From assembly GCA_035236585.1 (NCBI GenBank), contig CP141126.1:70533414-70597413 (forward strand): a stretch of DNA of 64,000 bases, in the 5' to 3' direction. Every line of letters begins with the position of its first letter. Position 1 is the first letter of the stretch. A model generated the notes under the pieces. It did not search any database. It saw nothing but the letters and a program-made list of their open reading frames with translations, and was not told the DNA's origin. The stretch comes from Warburgia ugandensis. Lineage: Eukaryota > Streptophyta > Magnoliopsida > Canellales > Canellaceae. Below, in pieces: positions 13,603-23,916 of the stretch. The position numbers and the translations under genes were made by a program.

Positions 13603-13635
13603 AGGTATGTAGCTAAATTTCGAGGACGAAATTTT

Positions 13636-13651
13636 TATAAGGAGGGAAGGA
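13636..13651 (+). promoter_or_regulatory. Polypurine tract of B
   Basis: ATAAGGAGGGAAGGA directly precedes the 3' LTR. It follows the sequence coding TTT CGA GGA CGA AA, which is common just before the 3' LTR in this lineage. Confidence 0.85.
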
Positions 13652-16353
13652 TGTAATATCCTTAATTTTGGTACAAAACAAGAAATTACTAAATAAATCA
13701 AATTAAAAATTTAGAGATGAAAATTTTTCCTAAAAATTTAAGAATTTGAAAGTACTTGTCAATACGATTCCAACGCCACCAAGAACGTGAAAAACGGAGC
13801 TCAAACAAGGGAGTTAGGAGTCGTTGAAGTTGTGAGGGCATTTTGGTCATTTGACAGAGACGTGTTACATAGGGGTCCAAATTGATAATGGCACCCCCGT
13901 CTTCCACACGTCTCTAGTAGTTCCATCGAAATCGCCGGAGAGACATGGAAAGAGACGTGAGGGGAAGAGTTTCTCTTCCCGTAGAACTCTAAACCCTATA
14001 TCTACCCTTCTCTAGGAGCCAAAACGCTCCACCTTGAGTGTTCCTCTGAGTTTTTACTCAGAACCCTAGCCCTGCAAAGTTAGTATTTTCTGGCAAGTGG
14101 AACCCCGGAAACACTAGCAAGGTAAGCCTTAAAACCCTATTTTTTGTATTTATTAAATAGGTAAAATAATTAGAAACGCATTTAAAAATTACGAAAAATC
14201 AGATTTCCTGGGAACTCTGTGCATGCTACTGTTGGAGCGTGATTTCACGGATGAAACCATGTCTATTTGAAAATCACACCATCTAACTAGTACACAAGAG
14301 ACCTGAGATCAAACCCTTTAAATTTGGGAGAGATCCAACGGTGGGTTTCTCTAGAAAACGCAAAAACTAGTACCTAAAGGTGTTTTTAGCAACGTGGAAA
14401 AAATCATTTAAAAAACATGGTTTTAGGAAAAATCAATGCAAAAGGAGGGAATAAATGGATTCTAGAGGAAATTCTAAGAAAAATGGAGCAAAAAATACAC
14501 AAAACAAAGCTCTGTAACTTCGCTGGAGACGACCAGAATCCGGTCGTCTTCTCCGGCGGCGGTGACGTCGTCAGCGGCCAAGCGCTGACGCTAGGATGCC
14601 CAGTAGGACCCCCAGACAGAGACGCATGATGAATGCACATCTCTGTGCATGCATGCAGTGGTCATGTGTGTAGGAGCTCCTGCGCAGGCTGTCACATTGG
14701 GTCGGGACGCCCAGCTTCTTGGCGACTGTGACGCACGTCAACCCCATTTTGTGTATGTTTTCACTAAAATATGATTTCTGAGAGCTATATGAGTCCAAAT
14801 CACGATCTGAAAGAGGCGTTATGACCGTATTAATGATGTGGACTTAGTTTTAACTTAAAAACTTATAAATGACTACTTTTAATTTTGAAATTTTTTTAAA
14901 TAGTGATGTGACTTATACAGGTGCACTTGAACATACCAATTAAAGGGAGTTATTAGCAAGCTACTGGTCTCACATTGAGGTAGGTGACAAGAATTAATAC
15001 TTTGCCTTGATTTTTAAACCATGTTTAAACATAGCATAATGCGTGATTGTGTTTTAAATTGCAATTATGATTTAGCGTGGATTTCATGCGACTTTGAGTA
15101 CATTATGATTATTCCAAATTGAAATCTTTTATTGAATACACTTATTTCAAATGATTTTATAAGCATGATGTTAATTAGTTATGATTAAATAGAGACTTAT
15201 TTCTTATTATATATAGGAAATGCATAGATTTACATGGAAATAAGAACAGGGGCTTATTAGCTGGTCCTTTTATAGGCTAACCCTAGGATGAGGGGCATGT
15301 CTTGGGGATTGCGAGCTATGAGTGCTCTTGAGTTTTAGCGTATACATATGATTTTTGTGTTTTATATTTGATGACGGGTGCTCTCGCCTGGTGGGCGTCA
15401 TGCTAGGAGGGATAGGGTCGGCCACCCACCCTCCGAGATTGTGATGTGATGATATTGTGATATGATAGACACCTGCCCATAGATGACATTCGGTAGGGGT
15501 TTGGTAACATGGATAGTCCACACTACCGGTCTGATCCTTTCCATGGGGACAGACGTTAAGTCTCCCGTTATAGTGTCGACGGAGAGCAGCGGTGGTTGAT
15601 ACCCATGGAGGGTTGCCACTACAGCATGATGGCCCATATTCTTATTATGTGTGCATGTATGATGAGCATGGTTATGGATGGTATGCCTGGGTGTAACGAA
15701 ACTCAGAGGTTGTCCATGAGTACTCCTGATCAGTGATGTTAGTGCGATGTGGTGGGACCCATTACCTTAGGGTGCCCTTATTATCAGTGCTGTTAATTAT
15801 TTCTTTCATTTATTACATTAATTGTCTATGTACCTACACAAGTGATAGCTTGCTGAGGCATTGCTTTGTTTTGCAATGCCTTAGATCTCGAGCGGGACAT
15901 TAGGAAAGGAAAAGCTATTGAGAAACCATGAGAGTTGTTGCAGATCTTTTTCCTACAGTTTTAGATAGCGATGTGAGTCATTAAAACATGATTATCATTT
16001 GGATTTAATTATGGAGTTCATAGTTTATATTTGGAGTTGATTGAGATGTTTGGACATATGTTGGACATTTATATGGGATGTTATGATGGATAGACCTTGG
16101 GCCATATTATTATTGTGTTTTGGACATTTATTTGATTTAAAATAAAGGCAATGATTTATTTGACATTGATTGATATGCGTATTATTTTATTTACATGTAT
16201 GCAGTTTGAGAAAGGAAAAATAACACCCAGAGTTTTTAAGAATTATTTTAGTAAAATGACAATTAAAACTTTTCTCATGGGATCCCAAATGCTCTTATTC
16301 AAAATGCCATTATTATTATAAAAAAAAATGTCTTAAAAATTCGGGGTGTTACA
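13652..16353 (+). repeat. 3' LTR of B
   Basis: It begins TGTAATATCC and ends GGGGTGTTACA, 2702 bp. Relative to the 5' LTR it lacks about 136 bp at 15784/15785 and about 17 bp between two GCAA repeats near 14120. The many scattered substitutions between the two LTRs point to an old insertion. Confidence 0.92.
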
Positions 16354-16358
16354 ATCCA
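16354..16358. repeat. Right target-site duplication of B (ATCCA)
   Basis: It pairs with ATTCA at 6106-6110. A1 sequence resumes here on the minus strand with the protease/RT linker. Confidence 0.75.
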
Positions 16359-17841
16359 TCTAGGTCTAGATGCTGATGATTAGTATTAAAAACATTGAGC
16401 TTTACTTTCATGTTACTAAAAGATAACTTGAGGTATAGTATCCAAGAATTACAGGAATTTGACTATTGGGATCAACCATACAACATGGAATCTTCACTAA
16501 TTTATCTATTAACTACAATTTGGTATTGGTTGGATTAAAGACACTGAGCCCTAGTTGCTCACAGATAGAATATGGTAACAAATTTACACTAGCCCCTAAA
16601 TCTAGTAGTGCCTATCAATGACATGATCTCCAATAATACAAGAAATGATAGGACAACTTGGATTTCTAAACTTACATAGGGTCCGATGTTGAATCAAAGA
16701 GCTCACCTTCTTGGCAAGGAAGGCTTTCTTTTACAAATCAAACTTGTACTTTTGTGTTCATAGCTCTTTAAGAAATTTAGTATAAGCAAGAATGCCTTTA
16801 ATAGAATTGAATAATGGAATATTGATATGAACAAGCTTAAACACATCCATTATCTCATGAAAATTGGTTCCTTTCTTTGCCTTGCTTAAAATTTGAGGGA
16901 ATGGGGCTTTAGGCACATAGGTTGCCTCCACTATAGGCTCAGATGGAGCAAGAGGTTTCTGTTTGGTCTCCTTCTCATTATTTTTAGTTGGTTCATTCTC
17001 CTGTAAGTTTTCCTTAGTCTACCTTATCTTATTATCTATTTGATGGCCACTCCTAAGAGTAGTTATGGACTTGGTTTGCTCAGGGAGTCTTTTGGTATTT
17101 GAACTTGACCCTATTTAAAATTATCCCTTAAGGTTTGGGAATAGGATGACTAGAGGGTGGTGGACAACTAATCCATATGATATTCTAACCTTGCAATGGA
17201 TTGCGAGTTGCATCGTAGGGTTTGTTTAGTATCATTCTAGAAATGTAGAGGACTCTTCATAAATAGATTTAAGGTTTCATCAATGGACTATTTCCTTATT
17301 TCTTACAAAAACTATTGAGGAAGTGGCTCCTATTGCATTGGAGAATGAGGAAAGATTTGAGGGGGACTCCCTTAAATGTTATTCTTTAACCATGAGAAAT
17401 TTAGATGCCTAACCTAGCCTAGATTATAAGTCTCAGAATAAGGATTATTGTTGCTAGGGTTACGATATGCATTCAATGCACTCACTTGTTCAAAATGGTA
17501 TTTAAGAAACACACTACTAGATGGATAGGCTAATGTTAAGTGTATTGGGCTAGAACAAAGAACAAACTTCATCTGGAGGTTTTGTGGATGCATTGCTAGC
17601 CATGAAGGCTTCAAATCTCGTGTCCATTTTCTATAACTGATTCTCAACCTCGTTCATGCTTTCATTTAAGTTAAGCATATGATATCTTTATGGTTACTCC
17701 TATTTCATAAAGGCCTCCTTTTCCTTAGACTAACTATTTCTCTCTCTCCTATTAGAATAATCCCATTGTTGGGAAGTTTTAGCTAAAGTCTTAAAAAACT
17801 CTCATGCCTCTCTCTCATTTTTCAACATGAAGACCCCTCCA
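16354..17841 (-). pseudogene. A1 gag C-terminus and protease remnant
   Basis: The minus strand encodes the C-terminal half of Athila gag and the aspartic protease. The protease site reads LLDLGASVNLLP at about 16580-16625, identical to A2. Gag stretches matching A2 lie at about 16720-17000 and 17414-17650, including an ALNAYR motif before a TYN motif. The usual cysteines of a zinc knuckle near 17560 are degraded. Stops and indels interrupt every frame. The N-terminal gag half continues at 19937 beyond the solo LTR. Confidence 0.75.
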
Positions 17842-19936
17842 TGTGACGACCCGAGTTTCATATGATGCAAATTTCATAAAAAGGCGAGATCTCTTGTTTT
17901 AGAAATATGAAATGCATGAAAATCTTTTGTTTTGGAAAGCAATCTTTCGTATAAAACCTTGAGTGTCAAAACACATTTTCAAATCATATAGCCATAGCAT
18001 AGTTTTAAATCAACTCTACTCCTAAGAAAGTGTTAGTCACAGCCCCAGCTACAGAGAGTAACTACAATCAAGTAACATTCACTAAAAGATAAGGTAGGGG
18101 TTTACTTACTTGTACTTAATTTGGATGTTCTCTGTCACGGGTGTATCCTGTCCTTAAGTGTTTACTTGTATCTGAAAAATATTAAGGATTGGGTGAGTAT
18201 ACACTATACTTAGCAGGAGTCTATCACTACTAGTTTTACAATGCATGCTATATTTTAAACCATATGTTCATTAAACCATGTGCATGTTTGGACACTCATG
18301 TTCAATATCGATATTAAAATTCATTGTCAAATCATATACTATAAAGCAAGCAAGAACCTTTTTTATTTTTTTCCAAACATGTGTATGCATGTATCATGCA
18401 GACAAGAATCCTTTTTCAAAACATGTCTATGCATGTAACACATGTCTTGGAAATATATGCGCAATGTATTTTTCATATGCATGCTAAGTTCATTTATGAA
18501 ATCAATTCTTGCTAAACAGGTCATGTGCATAAGGATGTAACATAAGTTTATATGATATATGCATAAAGATAGGACATGTAACTTAAAAACTTAAAACATG
18601 CATTAGAAAAGCAAGCATGACTCAAAACATGCATTCTCAAAGCATCATGGGTTCTTTTTAAAAGTCTAGTAGCGATAGGACACCTACCTGGTTTAATCAT
18701 GCTAGTCCCCTTGTCCTCGTACGTTTCTGGACATGGTTTAAGGGAAAAAGGTTAGCTTGGCCTATTTCTATAGGTTCTAGAATAGTTTACCTCACTACTT
18801 AGGCATTAAGGGTTCATTCCCATGCCTAAGGGCCTCCTAAGGTCCTTAACTGGGCCTTGGTATAGTCAGGTTTGCAATGGTTTAGTGGCCTCGCGCCACT
18901 ACCATGGTTTAAGGGTCATGCTAGCCTTAAATAGGTGCTTGATTAGGTATTTTATGATTTGGGTGTGTTCGTATCGTCTGTACGGACACAACGCCTCTCG
19001 CGGCGCCTAAATCGAAGTTGTAGAACTCAAGTTATGGGTATTTTAGTGTTAAGAATACATAGAAGGCCCAAAATGGGCCCTATGTCCCAGTCGAGCGGCG
19101 ACCAGCCCGCACGTGTGGTCACATGCTCCCAGGCGTCATCAGGCTACGCGTTTCACTTACACAGAACGCGTGGCATCACCGTCGCAGGCCCACACAAGGC
19201 GGGCGCCTGGGATGCTAACGCGTCCCGCGTTAGTGGCGTGTGCCTTTTCTTGTTTGTGGGTGCGTTCACAGACGCGCCCATCAGTTTTCCTTTAACGCAC
19301 TAGGTGCGTTTTGGTTTCGTAGTGACCTAGGCATCCTCAGGACGCCTTGGTTTGACCCTGTCGAACCAGAACGCCCCAAGCACCTGCCCTGGGTCTGTTG
19401 TGGCTTGCTAGAGCCCAGTTTTGCATGGTTTCTCATGCAAAAACGTAGGGACATTCAACCTAAGACTGAGGGGGAGATGGGTTTGGAGTTGTTTAAGGCA
19501 TACCTGGTTCATGGCTGGGTATTTTTTAGGGTTTCTCCTCTTGCCTGAAACTCCAAGACTAGTTTTTCCCAGGGTTTTGGGCTGCCATTGGAGGCGTCAA
19601 AGAGCTGTATTTATAGAGCTTAAGGAGAGTTCTAGAGGGGGGTTTCCACCGCCATGGAATGGTGGTGGAGAAACCTCTAGAATGGCGGTGGTTTCCCCCC
19701 TGTACACTGACATTCTAGAATGTTGGTGATGCAATATGTTTGGGAAGAAGGGGGTGGTATCAAAACGAGTCGCTATTTTCTTAGGCCAATTCGTTTTAAA
19801 TTTAATTATAATTTTGCCCTTGAACTTCGAAGGGCCATAACTTGCTCATTTTAACTCTGTTTTGGGTGATTCTAGTCTTGTTGGATTCATTTTTCTGAGA
19901 CGCACCTAAGGGTACCATTAGAAGGACCAAATTTCA
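17842..19936 (-). mobile_element. Solo LTR of chromovirus family C, 5' end missing
   Basis: On the minus strand this aligns with the LTRs at 48419-50996 and 52427-55005 and ends in GGGTCGTCACA at 17842. A TATA box is kept at 19605-19616 (minus strand, CTATAAATACAG). The alignment stops at the equivalent of family C LTR position 110, so about 110 bp of the LTR's 5' end is gone, with a few bases of A1 gag and the expected target duplication. No primer site or internal sequence follows. It lies in A1 gag between a GATGCA and a TGGAGGGG motif that are nearly adjacent in A2. Minus-strand and plus-strand frames within it are chance. Confidence 0.8.
19605..19616 (-). promoter_or_regulatory. TATA box of the solo C-type LTR
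   Basis: The minus strand reads CTATAAATACAG, matching CTATAAATAGAG in the C element LTRs. Transcription would run leftward into A1 gag in its sense direction. Confidence 0.6.
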
Positions 19937-20510
19937 ATTGCATCAACCATCTGTCTATTTTGAGGTGTTAGTGCCTCACAGAAGTACTGAATATACTGCC
20001 ATTTTTCAAATCCATGGTGAGGGCATTTACAACATTCATTCCACCTTTCCTAGCATTCATAATATTTCTTATCAACTCTTTGTTGGAAATTGATAATCTC
20101 CCCACAATGGGCATTAGTCTTGTGGACAGGAAAGAATTTGTTTAGAAATGTTTTAGACAGCTAGTTCCATATGGCAATGGAACCGACCTCTAAAGAATTC
20201 AGCCATGATTTTGGCCTTATCACTCAAGGAGAAGGGAAACAACCTAAGTCTAATAAAATCATTTAGAAAATTTTAAAATTTGAATGTACTACAAATATCA
20301 AGGAATTCCTTGATATATAGGTATGGATCCTCTCTTTCTTAACCATAAAATGTTGGGAGTAACCGTATAATTCCAAGACTAAGTTCAAAATTATCTACAT
20401 TGGTGAGTGGCAATGTGATGCATGATGGAGCATTCAATTGGAGTTGCACATAGAAGTCTCTTGTGGCCTTGTGCTCAACTACAGGTAGTGGGTCTACCAA
20501 GTTGGGAATT
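19937..20510 (-). pseudogene. A1 gag N-terminal remnant
   Basis: Minus-strand translation matches the N-terminal part of A2 gag (27057-27650): an FYVQLQLN-like motif near 20430 corresponds to FYAPLQLN, and the stretch near 19960-20010 matches EALTPQNRQM. The start codon expected near 20505 is not preserved and the frame has several stops. Gag would have been the capsid protein. Confidence 0.7.
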
Positions 20511-20855
20511 TGATTTCTTACCCCTTGTCTCTAGGTAGATTTAATCTTAGGATCAAATGGCACTAATTTTATGCCCGAAGATGACAACCTTGCAGGCACT
20601 AACATTATATCCTATATAAATGATGTACAATCAACCCTAATGGTCTATTAACAAGCTATTTTGATTATCTTTGATAATCTGTGTGGTGGTAACTTTTAGA
20701 TCTAGATCTAGAAACTCATTTTATCCAGGTTTGACTACTACTTACTAATTAAATTTTGCTATGAAGTGGTTAATACAATGTAAGGAAGTGTTTAGACCTC
20801 ATCAAATGTCAACAAAAGGCATGGGAAAATTACTTGGATTTTAGACACTCACTAT

Positions 20856-20904
20856 AACCACGACTCTTAGAAGTCACTGGAGTGATAATAGATCTCCTCC
20901 TTCT
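20856..20904. repeat. Left 49-bp target-site duplication of the LINE fragment
   Basis: This pairs with 21443-21491. The last 23 bases are identical, and about 10 mismatches fall in the rest. Both copies align with the same leader position in A3 (about 61345-61395). Confidence 0.75.
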
Positions 20905-21442
20905 AAATCCAAGTGGGTTGGAACAATTGGAGATGTGCATATGGAGTTTTGTGTGATCAGCGGGTGCCACTCAAACTAAAAGGAAAAATCTTTAGGATGG
21001 TTATAAGGCCGGCCATGCTGTATGGATCAAAGTGTTGGGTAGCTAAGCAACATCATATTCATAGGATGAGCATAGAAAAAATTAGGATTCTAAGATAGAT
21101 GAGTGGCAAGACAAGAAAGGATAGAATTAGGAATGAAAACATTAGAGGAAACTTAAGGGTAGCACCAATAGGAAATAAGACGAGGGAGATTAGACTTCGA
21201 TGGTTTAAACATGTCAATGAAGATCAAAAGTAGCACTGATTAGAGGGAGTGAGGCAATGCAAATACAAGGTTCTAAAAGGGTAAGGGGAAGGCCCAAAAG
21301 GACGTGGATAGAAGTAGTGAGAAAATATTGAAAAACTTTGGGACTATATGAAGCCATGGTACTTAATAGAAGGGAATGGAGGAACAAGATTCATGTGGCC
21401 GATCCCTAATTGGTATAAGGTCTTGATGATGATTATGATTGT
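20905..21442 (+). mobile_element. 5'-truncated RTE LINE fragment
   Basis: It aligns with the last 540 bases of the LINE at 43700-47283. The short frame 20913-21098 matches the C-terminal region of that LINE's ORF (VPLKLKGK, IRPAMLYGS motifs). The tail is a decayed GAT repeat at about 21424-21440. Endonuclease and RT domains are absent. A target duplication flanks it, so it is a genuine dead-on-arrival insertion and not a rearranged piece. Confidence 0.88.
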
Positions 21443-21491
21443 AACCACATTGCTCAGAAATCATTGGAATGATAATAGATCTCCTCCTTCT
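21443..21491. repeat. Right 49-bp target-site duplication of the LINE fragment
   Basis: It is the copy of 20856-20904. A1 leader sequence resumes to its right. Confidence 0.75.
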
Positions 21492-22568
21492 GATAGGGTC
21501 CCATAAGCTTGAAAGCTTAAGTCTCTTGCTACTTGATTTTAAATTAAACATTAAAGGCTAGGATCACAAACATGCAAGGAATTGACTTGATTACCTAGGT
21601 GGACCAAGGATTTTATGATGAAATCCAATCCTTATCTTATGAGGGTTCTTGTGGGGCCCTTACTATCAATGTGAACATCTACCATAAAGCAATTAACTGT
21701 GCAATGTAATTACAAAGAAAGGAAACTAATGCTTACCTATATGCTACTTGACAAAGGTTCCACACCTTAACAAACAAGACACAATAACCAGACAACCTAT
21801 GCCTTAGTTATAGCTGAGCTCAGGCTAATCTCTGTAAAATAGGTCCAAACTAATGGAACAACCCTAAATAATATGTAACAAATAATAATGAATGACCCCA
21901 AAATGATATGATTTATAATACCATCCAAAATTCAAATTAGACTAAATGCAACTACACTAGGAAAATAAAGGAGGGAGAAAAATTCATAGCGTGTTTCTGA
22001 TGAAGATCAAGTGTGGATCACCATGCCCCACACTTGGCCTATTTATTACAACCCATTTATAATAAATAATTAAAATTAAGACTATAGTGGGGCCTCACTA
22101 CAAGTCCTCTCAAAAATAGAAAAACCTAATCCAGGAAAGCAAGGAAATCCTAATTATGCCGATGAAGCTTTGGCCCATAGGTTTGCCACTGATACTTTTG
22201 CTGAATTTTCCTAGCACAAAAACAAATAAATCTATCAATTTGTGAAGAATTAGTAAAATAAACAAGAATGATGTAAAAGGTCTCATCTAATGCAACCTAT
22301 AATAATGACTAGAGCTAAATCGTTTAAACAAAGATCCAACCATAATTGGTGTAACTTTAAAATTACTTGCAAACACATGAATCAATTGTAGTAGATATAC
22401 GCGAATGAGGTCAATCCCATGATGAATCTCATATATTTGTATGTTGATTGGATCTTGTTTGAACCACTCGTCCTAGCCAAAGAAAGATTGAATTTGATTT
22501 ATTATAGGAATTTAAATGACATGAAAAAGGAAACATGCATGAAATTAGAAACAAAAACTAAATGGAAA

Positions 22569-23911
22569 TGTGACATCTCAATTTTTTTCAAGCCTTTATT
22601 GATTTTAAGTTTGAAATTATTGGAAATTTCCTTATTTTAGAAAAAATAGAAGTAATGATGAAATTCATCAACTTCATTGCAAGTGTTACCATAAAACCTC
22701 TAGATATATGTAAAATAACAAGTGAAATCACATAGTCCATTTGAATAATTAGAACAATGTATATTACAGTCATCTTATGTGTCAACAGAAATTTAAGTTA
22801 TATATGCTTACCAAAATGAAATCATGTACACAGATTATTTCGAAAGAAACTACATGAAAAACATATTCTCATCACATCCAACTAATCCAAGTAGTTTTTC
22901 TTTCCTTGTGTCTCTCACACTCAAGCTACTTGGTGTATCACCTGAAATTTGGTTGTAGGGGGTGAGAAAAAACAACAGCTTAAAGTAGGGTGAAAAACTA
23001 ATACAAGCTGGAATGCTAAAAATATAGCATGTAGTATCATAAGTTAAGTGTATGTATCTCCAAACATATATGCATATATAGTTTCTAAAAAAGAGTGATC
23101 AATACATGGAAGATAAGGATCCACAAAAGATTGATGATTTCAAATCATTCATAATGTCCAAAAGTATTTGACTGATCTGTTAAATTAGTGTGCTCAAAAC
23201 AGATGATGCCAAACTGAGGTGCAAAGCCCTCAATATGCAATGCACAATCCATACCCACATCGCTATGGAAAAGTTGATTGGCATGCCTAGCATACTAATA
23301 ACGAACATACACCTCTGTTCATAGGATCCTACAGTCACCCACTGGAGACTACTATGGCCTCTACATTGGCTCATGGATATCCTCACAGCCACAATTAATT
23401 GGACCTCATGGGGGCTATAAGGCTACCTCTTAGAGCACTTTCCCGGAGAAGCTACTCCTATGACCCTGCTGTCTCCATCACAGGGTTGGTATTAATCACA
23501 TATATCTCAGAGGTTAGTTGCCAATTGCACCTCCTAGCATAGAGTCTCCAGGACTTATGGTATACTGACACAGTGAACGTGCCAAGTGATCCAAGACGTA
23601 GGCCACTCCCAAAGTCACTACCCATTACATTGATGAAATTCATATCCACAAGGACTTACAGCTACTCATAGAGCGCCAGCCTAAGCATAAACAAATTTGC
23701 ATCCATCAGGACTTACGACCACTCCTAGAGTGTGTGCCAAAGGCATTGATAAAACCTTAATCTGAGGCTCATAAAAATTCATATCTCATGGCTCACCACA
23801 AAACTTGTGGTGCTTGCCAAGTATCAATGAAAACAATGTCTCCTGGCCCTAGGCCAAATCCAAATCCATCGGTCCAAATCATGGAAAACTTTAAATCATG
23901 ATGTGATGGTA
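22569..23911 (-). repeat. Unidentified LTR-like sequence, interrupted by A2
   Basis: The left end reads TGTGACATCTCAAT, which on the minus strand gives an LTR-like ...GTCACA terminus. Near 22940 a CACCTGAAAT ... GGGGGTGAG arrangement resembles the same region of minus-oriented family C LTRs. Two imperfect copies of a unit of about 65 bp lie at about 23637-23750. No primer site follows the putative end, so it may be a solo or 3' LTR. The right part, beyond A2 at 36307, has no clear end. No coding sequence is seen. Confidence 0.4.
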
Positions 23912-23916
23912 TGTCA
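23912..23916. repeat. Left target-site duplication of A2 (TGTCA)
   Basis: It is identical to 36302-36306, directly flanking both LTRs of A2. Confidence 0.93.

Larger units (their letters stand above)
6111..16353 (+). mobile_element. Ty3/gypsy chromovirus B (Tekay/Del type), complete but inactivated
   Basis: All structural parts are present: 5' LTR, primer site, gag-pol in one frame, a C-terminal chromodomain, polypurine tract, 3' LTR and a 5-bp target duplication. The order protease, RT, RNase H, integrase, chromodomain and an initiator-Met-tRNA-like primer site are standard for Tekay/Del chromoviruses. The element sits in the protease/RT linker of A1. Eighteen premature stops inactivate it. 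Confidence 0.92.
1..22568 (-). mobile_element. Athila-type Ty3/gypsy element A1, degraded, nested host
   Basis: Read on the minus strand, the pieces run right to left: leader (22568 to about 20511), gag, protease, RT, RNase H, integrase, 3' untranslated region, and a 3' LTR that leaves the window at base 1. Translated fragments match the corresponding parts of element A2, which lies on the plus strand at 23917-36301. Three later insertions split A1: chromovirus B, a solo LTR and a LINE fragment. Removing them restores collinearity with A2. I found no 5' LTR and no tRNA-Asp-type primer site at the right end, so the right boundary is a guess set by the start of the next LTR-like sequence. The coding parts are full of stops and cannot function. 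Confidence 0.8.
20511..22568 (-). other. A1 5' leader, interrupted by a LINE fragment
   Basis: This stretch has no gene. On the minus strand it aligns in blocks with the A2 leader (25854-27056) and the A3 leader (60541-61780). Shared blocks include the ATTTGATGAGGTCTAAAC motif near 20790-20810 and a segment near 21780-21830 matching 61020-61075. A primer site would be expected at its right end; I do not see one. Confidence 0.55.

Noticed and set aside
19080..19340. GC-rich island suggesting a gene promoter
   Set aside because: It is a normal part of the family C LTR and recurs at about 49190-49300 and 53200-53310.
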